From NCBI GenBank assembly GCA_945637225.1, contig CALZDE010000001.1:1-48201 (forward strand): a stretch of 48,201 nt of DNA. The letters are read 5' to 3'. This stretch comes from an uncultured Selenomonadaceae bacterium. Lineage in GTDB: Bacteria > Bacillota > Negativicutes > Selenomonadales > Selenomonadaceae. Below the pieces are notes generated by a model. It was not told the origin of the DNA. It saw only the letters and a program-made list of their open reading frames with translations, and ran no database searches. This document shows positions 41,494 through 48,201 of the stretch, piece by piece (positions within the stretch are counted from its first letter, which is position 1; every line of letters begins with the position of its first letter). The position numbers were made by a program, and so were the translations under genes.

Positions 41494-43168
41494 CAGGATT
41501 TAATTCCTTTCCGTACTCCTTCAAGAAAATTTTGTTGTAGCCCTTATAAGCCTTATCCAATGGCTTCTCCTTCGGACAGTGAATACACCAGCAGTTATCC
41601 TGACGAGGAACAACAGTCTTAAAGCCCCTGCGAGCAAGCTCCTTGCACTGAGAAACATCATAAAAATGCCAGCCATCAAACAAATCCTCACGCCACTTTG
41701 TATCCTGCTGGGTAACAATGCAAAGACCATCAACCGCCTCAACCTGAATAAATTCCTCAGTTGGTCTCTGTACCTCAGAATCAACCACACTCTCTGCTTC
41801 ACAGGCATGAATTACCCTGCCATAAACACGCATACCATCCCACCATATACCGCTGGCAGGCAGATTACGGCATCCGATAGTACCAATAGCACCAATTTCC
41901 TTATCCTTAAAAATAGACAGCATTTCACTTATGATATTATCATTAACAATAAAGCAGTCCTGATGAAAATAAACCTTGTACTTGGCAGAGGTCATAGACA
42001 TCGCCCTGTTATACCCCTCACACATAGACTTAGCGTCATGAACGGCAATAATTTCAACACCATAGCCATCTGGCACAATTAATTCATCAAGGTAAATAAG
42101 TGCCTCATCATACCAGAAAGCATTATTAGTGCAGGTAATAAAAGCAATCGTCTTATCAGGAGAAAAACCCTTTTCATTCTTGCAGTCCTTGATACGACGA
42201 CCAGAATGCTCATTTACCTTGTACTGACCGGTAATGCGGTTCTTCCACTTTTCAATGGTAGTAATGCGGGTATCATAAACCAGCCTGTCAGCCATTTCAT
42301 CAACAAGCTCATCAGCCCAGCTGGATAATCCCAATTCATCAAGAGCAGGAATAATATTTGCAAATAATCTATCCTGTTCCAAAACAGCCTGCTGAATAAA
42401 ATCCACTACATAAGCCGCAAAAATAAATTTTTCCGAACAAAGCTTATACAGAGACTTTGTGTTCTCCATGATGTTAATATCATATTCAAGACGATGCAAA
42501 AGAGTAGCTAAAATCCGCCTGTCCTCCTGCGTGTACATCTGCTTTAGGGCAAGAATTTCAGGAGTGGACTTCGCCGCCTTAGTCATCCAGATTTCAGTTT
42601 CTAAATCATCACCATAATTTTCAAAACCGATAGAAGTCAGCTTTTCAATAAAACCATCCGGCGCATAATGCTTCTGTGGTGCAAAAACAACATCCTTATA
42701 AAAAGATGAAGCCAAAAGACGAGTATAATCCTGCTTGCTGTAAGGCTTCCTGTCTAAAAACCTGTAATCACCCTTCATAAGCCCCTGAATAACCTTCCAA
42801 TAGCGGACATTGGTAAAAGTAGAAAGGAAATACCCCGTAGGCTTCAAATAAAAACTGATACCGGAAGCCATATCCTTGGTATTCGCCGCAAGCTCAAGAG
42901 CATGCTCACCAATGATATAATCAAAAAATTCATATTCATAAGGAAGCGGTGTTTCAAGATAGTTAAGGAAAGTCCAATGAATGTTTAACTCCATATACTC
43001 AGGAAATTCCGCAACATCCTCATCCTCAACCACCGCATAAATCTCCGCATTCGGCATTAATTCCCTTAGTTTTGGAAGATATAACGCACTCTCTATTGTT
43101 AAAATTTTTAAATTTTCTATTGACGGATTTAAAAAATGTAATAAACCCGTCTTTACTGTCAAAGCCAT
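41486..43168 (-). CDS. Methyltransferase-like / glycosyltransferase fusion protein
   Basis: 560 residues. Residues about 15-190 resemble a class I SAM-dependent methyltransferase (LTIESALYLPKLRELMPNAE, later DYIIGEHALELA and YFLSTF), though motif I is degenerate. Residues about 200-330 are helical. Residues about 335-520 match StrF-like glycosyltransferases (AFITCTNNAFWYDEALIYLD, YHFQD-like FHQDCFIVN, and GAIGTIGCRNLPASGIWW). It probably modifies a surface glycan or a glycosylated protein. Its ribosome site is inside the end of the AAA-ATPase gene, with the ATG 3 nt after that stop. The stop codon lies in an AAATC-N-GATTT repeat. Confidence 0.7.
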   Translation of the reverse strand: MALTVKTGLLHFLNPSIENLKILTIESALYLPKLRELMPNAEIYAVVEDEDVAEFPEYMELNIHWTFLNYLETPLPYEYEFFDYIIGEHALELAANTKDMASGISFYLKPTGYFLSTFTNVRYWKVIQGLMKGDYRFLDRKPYSKQDYTRLLASSFYKDVVFAPQKHYAPDGFIEKLTSIGFENYGDDLETEIWMTKAAKSTPEILALKQMYTQEDRRILATLLHRLEYDINIMENTKSLYKLCSEKFIFAAYVVDFIQQAVLEQDRLFANIIPALDELGLSSWADELVDEMADRLVYDTRITTIEKWKNRITGQYKVNEHSGRRIKDCKNEKGFSPDKTIAFITCTNNAFWYDEALIYLDELIVPDGYGVEIIAVHDAKSMCEGYNRAMSMTSAKYKVYFHQDCFIVNDNIISEMLSIFKDKEIGAIGTIGCRNLPASGIWWDGMRVYGRVIHACEAESVVDSEVQRPTEEFIQVEAVDGLCIVTQQDTKWREDLFDGWHFYDVSQCKELARRGFKTVVPRQDNCWCIHCPKEKPLDKAYKGYNKIFLKEYGKELNPEI

Positions 43169-43171
43169 AAA

Positions 43172-44740
43172 TTAACCTCTTTTTATTTCACAAAAATGTT
43201 TCCTAGTAGTTTTATCGTAATTAATACCCACTAAAAGTATATTTCCTTCATACCCTTTTAATGCCTCACTATACTTTTTATTTTCTATCTGGCTAATAGC
43301 CGTCTCAGCAGACTTATCCCACTTTAGCTCTATTATCATAGCTGGCAGTTCTGGATGATGTGGCAATGGTAAAAATATCATATCCGCAAAACCTTTTCCT
43401 GCTGGCATTTCACGAATTATATTATATTTTTTTCGTGCAGTATAATATGCTAAAGAAATTGTATATGAAAGAGCATTTTCATCATTATATTGGATATGAG
43501 ATGTTTCAAGATGTGCATTTTCTATAAGCTGTGCCACCTTTTCTGCATCACAAGCTATAGTTGCCTCTAGTAATTCATCTGAAGTCTTAATTGCCTTTGC
43601 TACCTCCGCATATCCTGAATTATTCCTAACTGCAGCAGCAAACTCCGCTCTTATCTCATTGTTTGGAATAAATACCTCTTCACGCTCAATATCATAACCT
43701 AAATATCCCAAATGAATAAGAAGTGTCATAACATCATCAGCACTATTAAATGTTACCATATCATTAGAGAAATTATCCACTACTATCTTACGGCGTTCTC
43801 CTGCCATAAGTGTCAAAATACTGTCTTTTAATCCATCATAGTTCAAGTCGATATAAACCTTCAGTGCTTCAAATGTTTCTGTCTTATTCCAGTAATTAGC
43901 ATAATATCTTGATGTCATAGCTTCTACAACAGACAGTGGATTATATATCTCCTTCACATTTAAGAAAGTATAACCATCATACCACGCCTTACATTGACGA
44001 TAATCCATACCATATTTTAAACATAATTGCTTTACTTCATCAGCAGTAAAGCCAACAAATTCCTGAAGTTCGCGTGGATTTTCCATAGAATACTCTTTGA
44101 ACATATTGAGTGCAGAATGCTTACCATATTTCTTTACAGGCAATATCCCAGTCATATATGCAAGAGCAATATAATCCTGATCCTTAAGCCACATCCTAAG
44201 AAAATCAAGATACTGCTTTTGAGCCGCTACATCATTTTCACGTTCCCTGAATAGCACATCCCATTCATCTATCAAGATAATAAATTTCTTACCGGTATAT
44301 TCATAGACATCTTCCATACACATTATGAAATCATCTTCATCAATGAATTCTAAATCAGGATATGTTTTTTTAAAATCATGCATCAAAACCTTGCGCAGCT
44401 TAGCCACCCATTTATCAACAGAAGACTCTGCCAAGCCCATTTTTACTACTTCAACCTTTATAATATTATACTTATTAAGATGTTTCTTATAATCCCTGTC
44501 CTGGGCAATCTTCATATCCTTAAAAATATCTGCTCCATCAACTGTAACACCATAATAAGCACTAAGCATATTCATAGTCGTAGTCTTGCCAAAACGGCGT
44601 GGACGACTGACACAAAGATAACGATAGGTAGTATTAATAACACTGTTAACATATTTTAATAGCCCAGTTTTGTCCACACATATATCTGAATTTAATAATA
44701 CTTTAAATCCTTCTCCACCTGGATTCAGATAACGCCCCAT
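43172..44740 (-). CDS. AAA-ATPase-like / PD-(D/E)XK nuclease-like protein (DUF1703 type)
   Basis: 522 residues. The N-terminal AAA-ATPase-like domain has Walker A SRPRRFGKTTTMNML near residue 48 and Walker B KKFIILIDEWDVLF near 145. The C-terminal domain (about 400-520) holds a nuclease-type site: GFADMIFLPL, IIELKW and QIENKKY. Proteins of this architecture are multicopy in Negativicutes and Bacteroidetes genomes; their biochemical role is not known to me. It has its own promoter and a good GGAG site, and it sits between glycosylation genes. It could be a selfish or defence element. Confidence 0.85.
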   Translation of the reverse strand: MGRYLNPGGEGFKVLLNSDICVDKTGLLKYVNSVINTTYRYLCVSRPRRFGKTTTMNMLSAYYGVTVDGADIFKDMKIAQDRDYKKHLNKYNIIKVEVVKMGLAESSVDKWVAKLRKVLMHDFKKTYPDLEFIDEDDFIMCMEDVYEYTGKKFIILIDEWDVLFRERENDVAAQKQYLDFLRMWLKDQDYIALAYMTGILPVKKYGKHSALNMFKEYSMENPRELQEFVGFTADEVKQLCLKYGMDYRQCKAWYDGYTFLNVKEIYNPLSVVEAMTSRYYANYWNKTETFEALKVYIDLNYDGLKDSILTLMAGERRKIVVDNFSNDMVTFNSADDVMTLLIHLGYLGYDIEREEVFIPNNEIRAEFAAAVRNNSGYAEVAKAIKTSDELLEATIACDAEKVAQLIENAHLETSHIQYNDENALSYTISLAYYTARKKYNIIREMPAGKGFADMIFLPLPHHPELPAMIIELKWDKSAETAISQIENKKYSEALKGYEGNILLVGINYDKTTRKHFCEIKRG

Positions 44741-44765
44741 ACGATCAGCTCCTTTCCTCTATTCT

Positions 44766-44803
44766 AGTACTAATATTATACACCAGCACTAATCACAATG
44801 CAA
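44766..44803 (-). promoter_or_regulatory. Promoter of the AAA-ATPase gene with ACTAAT repeats
   Basis: Minus-strand -35 TTGCAT (44803-44798), 17-bp spacer, -10 TATAAT (44780-44775). AGTACTAAT (44766-44774) and AGCACTAAT (44785-44793) are direct repeats 19 bp apart on either side of the -10 box. Box sequences and the ACTAATATTA string are shared with the MATE promoter. Confidence 0.6.
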
Positions 44804-44829
44804 GAAAAGGAGCAGCATCAGCTACTCCC
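44804..44829 (-). terminator. Terminator after the GT41 gene
   Basis: Arms 44809-44816 (GGAGCAGC) and 44821-44828 (GCTACTCC) pair over 8 bp with one wobble around a 4-nt loop; TTTTCTT follows on the minus strand. Its tail abuts the -35 box of the AAA-ATPase promoter. Confidence 0.8.
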
Positions 44830-44830
44830 A

Positions 44831-46399
44831 TTAATCTCTCCCCACAATATCTTCGTATATTTTTTCTACACTAGCCACATAACCCACATCGTCCATCAAC
44901 GGAGATTTCTCTACAACATCACGCAAATTTTCATGAAGTTTTGACAGTATATCACCATTCTCTGCTAAAGCCCTCGCCTTTGCTATATACTCATCTTCAT
45001 TATCTGCTGTCAGCATATCAAGTCCCGCATTAGACAGCAAGCTAAATCCAAAACGCTCACCATGACGCTTACCAACTAAAGAAATAACAGGTACCCCCAT
45101 ATAAAGAGAATCAAAGGTAGTCATACCTCCAGTATAAGGAAATGTATCCAACGCAATATCAATATCATTGTACTGCTGAAGATAATCACTGCTAAACCCT
45201 CTAAGCTCTACTCTATCAATAGAAATACCTGCCTTCAACAATCTAGCCTTAGCTAACTGCTGACCTTCTTCATATCCTAATAATTTATGTTTTAATATTA
45301 ATTTGCTATTTGGAACTTTATTTAAAATTATGCTCCAATTTTCAAGCATTTTATCTGTAATTTTAGCAAAATTATTAAAACAGCCAAAGGTTATATATCC
45401 ATTACGTCTAAAAGGTGATTCCATAATTTCAGGATACTTTCCTTTTAAATAAGAAAAACAAAAATGTGAGCCTGGAATTGTTAAAAACTTTTCTGTATAA
45501 AAAGGATTTGTTTCAAATGGAGCACAGTAATTATCCGTTAAAATATAATCCGTATCGTATAACCCTGTACTACCAACCCATCCAATAGCAGAAATCTGAA
45601 CAGGTGCAGGACGTAATGCAAATACTGCCAAACGATTATTACAGGTATGTCCGCCACAATCAACTAAAATATCTATCTCATCAGCACGAATCTGTTCAGC
45701 CAATTTAATATAATCAAGTTTAGCAACCTCTCTCCACTCTACTGGACAAGCCTTAAAAGCAGAATTAACATCATCTTGTGCACTTCCAATAGAATAACAA
45801 TATACCTGAAATTTATCCTGAGAAAAACCTCTAATCAATGGATAAAGAAGATAACCTACAGGATGATGACGAAAATCAGCCGATAAATAGCCGATACGGA
45901 GCTTTTTATGATAATATTTCACAGAAGGCATAGGCGAAAAATTATATTCTAACAAATCACGATAACCACTATATAAACATTGAGCTTCATTAACAGAAAA
46001 ATCTTGAATACCTGCTGAAGCAAAAATAGCGTTACTGTAGGACTCTATTGCCTTAGAAAATTGATTATACTTAAAATCATGCTGACAACATAATAAAAAA
46101 TTATTTACTGCTTCACGTGCATTACCAATGATATTATATGCTTCACCTAATAGAGAATACAAATCCGATAACAATAATGGACTTTTATCTACAAAAATTT
46201 TGATACTATCAGTTAAAGTTTTAATTTCTGTAAGATACTTGCCACTATCACGCTGGATATATGCATACAAAAGGATAACCTTATGATATGCCCTGTCAGA
46301 AGGTAAAAGCATGGATAGCATATTTTCAGCTTTTTCGTATTCTTTTTTTTGCCATAATTCTAAGGCTTTGATATACAACTTCCAGCCCTCTGGTGACAT
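44831..46399 (-). CDS. TPR-containing GT41 (O-GlcNAc-transferase/SPINDLY-like) glycosyltransferase
   Basis: 522 residues. Residues 1 to about 160 form a helical TPR-like array. The catalytic part begins at RIGYLSADFRHHPVGYLL and includes RPAPVQISAIGWVGSTGL, FGCFNNFAKI, LILKHKLLG (UDP-binding lysine) and DIALDTFPYTGGMTT, all hallmarks of OGT C-terminal domains. It would attach a sugar to Ser/Thr of a protein in the cytoplasm, flagellin or adhesins being usual bacterial targets; none is in the window. AGGAG precedes the ATG. It follows the CgeB-like gene. Confidence 0.88.
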   Translation of the reverse strand: MSPEGWKLYIKALELWQKKEYEKAENMLSMLLPSDRAYHKVILLYAYIQRDSGKYLTEIKTLTDSIKIFVDKSPLLLSDLYSLLGEAYNIIGNAREAVNNFLLCCQHDFKYNQFSKAIESYSNAIFASAGIQDFSVNEAQCLYSGYRDLLEYNFSPMPSVKYYHKKLRIGYLSADFRHHPVGYLLYPLIRGFSQDKFQVYCYSIGSAQDDVNSAFKACPVEWREVAKLDYIKLAEQIRADEIDILVDCGGHTCNNRLAVFALRPAPVQISAIGWVGSTGLYDTDYILTDNYCAPFETNPFYTEKFLTIPGSHFCFSYLKGKYPEIMESPFRRNGYITFGCFNNFAKITDKMLENWSIILNKVPNSKLILKHKLLGYEEGQQLAKARLLKAGISIDRVELRGFSSDYLQQYNDIDIALDTFPYTGGMTTFDSLYMGVPVISLVGKRHGERFGFSLLSNAGLDMLTADNEDEYIAKARALAENGDILSKLHENLRDVVEKSPLMDDVGYVASVEKIYEDIVGRD

Positions 46400-46501
46400 T
46401 TTTATATACTCCTCGTATAAACTATTACCATAATCCTATTCTAATTTATCTAGATATCATAGTACAAATTATTTTTAACGCATTTATATAAATCTTTCCT
46501 T

Positions 46502-47698
46502 TTATTTCCTAAGTATAGCCATTGCTTCTACAATACTTTGTGCTCTATTCATCCATCTATGACGTTCATTTACCTTACCATATGCACTAACAGCAGCTGA
46601 TAAACGCTTAGATTCGTCATTTATTAATTCTTTAATTACATTTACTTGACTAATACCATTTTTCCAGTCATACATGAAAATATCTTTACCATTACTAAAT
46701 TCTTTATCTAAATAACTGCTATATTCGCTGACAACCACAGCACCACTAAGCATAGCTGAAAACACCCTGTCATGTGCACCATTATTAAACTCTGCCTGAT
46801 CTTGAAAAACGACCTTAGCTCGTGCCATTAAATCCAATGCTTCCTGATATGATGTGCCTTTATGTAAGCGCACACATTTACCGATATTATCTCTCACAAT
46901 AGGAACATTATCCCAGCCATCACCAAAAATGTCTACATGAATATCATTTTTTACTAATAGCTCTATAGACTTAGCTCTTCGCACAGTTTTTATATAGCGA
47001 AATACCTTAAAATAATACGGAATCATTGCCAGCATAAATTTGTCATCATATAATCCACGCTCATTTAACACATACTTAAAACCTTCTGCTACACTAACTG
47101 GTTCAGTGAGTAAGTAATCTGCTACATCATCAAGTATTCTTATAAAGTTTTTATCAGCTTCATCCTCGTGCCAAAAACGTACAGGATTACCACTAGAAAA
47201 ACTGCTTGCTGATACCACTACATCATAGGGGCGTTCTCTGCTGAAAACTTCATCTTCATTACCACCTGCTATACCGCCTAAAGGCAAAAACATTTCTCCG
47301 TAAAATTTCTTATGTGGATAAAGCTTTTTAACTATTCCTAAATGTGATTTATCTAACAAGCAAAGAAAATGATTTTTACAATCAAATCCTATATTATCCA
47401 CAGTTAGATTATATGGAGCATCCAACAATATAGACACATATGGAGTATCAAGATTTTTATACATTGTCTCACCAGGTGATGTATATATTCCATATACACA
47501 ATTATTTAAACCTACACTAAATTCGATTTCACCATTTTTCATTAAATCATATGCTAATTGTCTATCTTCCTGTTTCTCTATGTATATCCTTACAACATTA
47601 TTATCCAATGCTTCAAAAGCATCAGCAATTTCATTTGAAATACGTTTCATCGTTGGATGTTTTCCAGCAGTTAATATATAAACTATAATTTTTTTCAT
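46502..47698 (-). CDS. CgeB-like glycosyltransferase (GT-B, group 1)
   Basis: About 398 residues from the ATG at 47698, preceded by AGGTGA; the frame-opening GTG at 47707 overlaps this site. The C-terminal half has the donor-binding pattern VFQDQAEFNNGAHDRVFSAML followed by GAVVVSEYSSYLDKEF, typical of the CgeB/GT1 group. The N-terminal half (VYILTAGKHPTMKRI) is less conserved. It probably adds a sugar to a surface polymer or glycoprotein. It lies between the LicD-family gene and the GT41 gene in one transcription direction. Confidence 0.78.
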   Translation of the reverse strand: MKKIIVYILTAGKHPTMKRISNEIADAFEALDNNVVRIYIEKQEDRQLAYDLMKNGEIEFSVGLNNCVYGIYTSPGETMYKNLDTPYVSILLDAPYNLTVDNIGFDCKNHFLCLLDKSHLGIVKKLYPHKKFYGEMFLPLGGIAGGNEDEVFSRERPYDVVVSASSFSSGNPVRFWHEDEADKNFIRILDDVADYLLTEPVSVAEGFKYVLNERGLYDDKFMLAMIPYYFKVFRYIKTVRRAKSIELLVKNDIHVDIFGDGWDNVPIVRDNIGKCVRLHKGTSYQEALDLMARAKVVFQDQAEFNNGAHDRVFSAMLSGAVVVSEYSSYLDKEFSNGKDIFMYDWKNGISQVNVIKELINDESKRLSAAVSAYGKVNERHRWMNRAQSIVEAMAILRK

Positions 47699-47737
47699 AC
47701 ATATCACCTAAAACAACAGTTTCATTACTTTTATTGT

Positions 47738-48201
47738 TTAATCGACTATCCTTTGAAGCATTTCTTTATATGGAATATCCGCACTAAAAGCCTTAACTTC
47801 ATGATCCTCCCCGCCCTTAACAAATTTATGCCAATCTCCATATTCTATAGTTAGAAATTTCTCATAATACAACGGAGCGGGTATTTTTGTATTTTCAAAA
47901 TCTAACATAATACAATCTCGAAACCAATTCAAATCAAATCTTTTGTTGCCAGTTAACGTAAAAGCATATGAAACCTGAGATGATTTGCCAAAATGATTAG
48001 AACAAAATTTCTCATACTCAATTATTCTATCTTTCGTATCTAGTGAGAGATACAATTTTATAAAGTCTTTTGATAATAGGAGTTTTTTATTGTCATTTAT
48101 CGATTTCAATACGTCATTTTCAGATGTGATCATGTTTATCAAACATTTTTTTATATTGCTTATTCTATTAGATATGGCAGTACCATCTGATATATCATCA
48201 A
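47738..48201 (-). CDS. LicD-family protein, 5' end beyond the window
   Basis: Partial: the frame is open from 48201 with no stop, so the real start is outside the window and the TTG at 48142 is not a start. About 154 C-terminal residues are visible. The pattern FDLNWFRDCIMLDFENTKI, then PAPLYYEKFLTIEYGDW and a final PYKEM, matches the C terminus of LicD nucleotidyltransferase-fold phosphotransferases, which attach phosphocholine or similar groups to glycans. The catalytic DDD region would lie upstream and is not seen. It is 39 nt before the CgeB-like gene and in the same operon. Confidence 0.7.
   Translation of the reverse strand, partial: DDISDGTAISNRISNIKKCLINMITSENDVLKSINDNKKLLLSKDFIKLYLSLDTKDRIIEYEKFCSNHFGKSSQVSYAFTLTGNKRFDLNWFRDCIMLDFENTKIPAPLYYEKFLTIEYGDWHKFVKGGEDHEVKAFSADIPYKEMLQRIVD

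Noticed and set aside
46445..46460. Palindrome TATCTAGATA before the GT41 gene
   Set aside because: Ten bases in AT-rich DNA, single copy seen, no link to a convincing promoter.

Overview
The window looks like a chromosome segment from a low-to-mid GC, outer-membrane-bearing Firmicute (Negativicutes, Selenomonas/Megamonas/Anaerovibrio-like). This is inferred from heptose/LPS-core genes and an OstA/LptD-like outer-membrane protein sitting beside Firmicute-style gene organisation (DeoR-fruK-fruA, a fused cobA-hemD, type I signal features, strong AGGAGG ribosome sites). I could not test the taxonomy by search. No rRNA, tRNA, CRISPR array or insertion sequence was seen.

Layout. (1) 117-6406, minus strand: an LPS inner-core operon in the order lptD-like, heptose kinase (rfaE1), heptose adenylyltransferase (rfaE2), two GT9 heptosyltransferases, and a second PfkB heptose-kinase paralogue. 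(2) 6657-10415, plus strand: the fructose operon deoR/fruR-fruK-fruA with a near-consensus promoter and a bidirectional terminator. (3) 10424-19549, minus strand: serine hydrolase, L,D-transpeptidase, a complete oligopeptide ABC importer (two permeases, two ATPases, binding lipoprotein), and last an unusual protein fusing an M20 amidohydrolase to an M15 (VanY/L-Ala-D-Glu endopeptidase-like) peptidase. I read this as a cell-wall-peptide import and degradation locus. (4) 19641-25392: a 751-residue acidic protein of unknown function, an iron-type alcohol dehydrogenase, a divergent HAD phosphatase with a terminator in its leader, and a GH1 6-phospho-beta-glucosidase.

(5) 25494-37209, minus strand: a tetrapyrrole operon (precorrin-2 dehydrogenase, hemA, hemC, cobA-hemD, hemB, hemL). 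A complete type III restriction-modification system (mod, res) lies between the first two genes with no intergenic DNA: ATGA overlap at one edge and TAA-ATG abutment at the other. (6) 37341-39843: a NarL-type response regulator without a visible kinase, a short secretin and a PilP/GspC-like protein whose start codon is problematic. (7) 39922-41452: a MATE exporter with an elaborate control region. (8) 41486-48201, minus strand: a glycosylation cluster (partial LicD-family protein at the window edge, CgeB-like glycosyltransferase, TPR-GT41 O-GlcNAc-transferase-like protein, methyltransferase/glycosyltransferase fusion) interrupted by an AAA-ATPase/PD-(D/E)XK protein of the DUF1703 type.

Most worth following up are the M20-M15 fusion and its operon, the restriction-modification system built into the haem operon, and a short palindrome (AAATC-N-GATTT) found exactly five times, always at gene ends or between genes.
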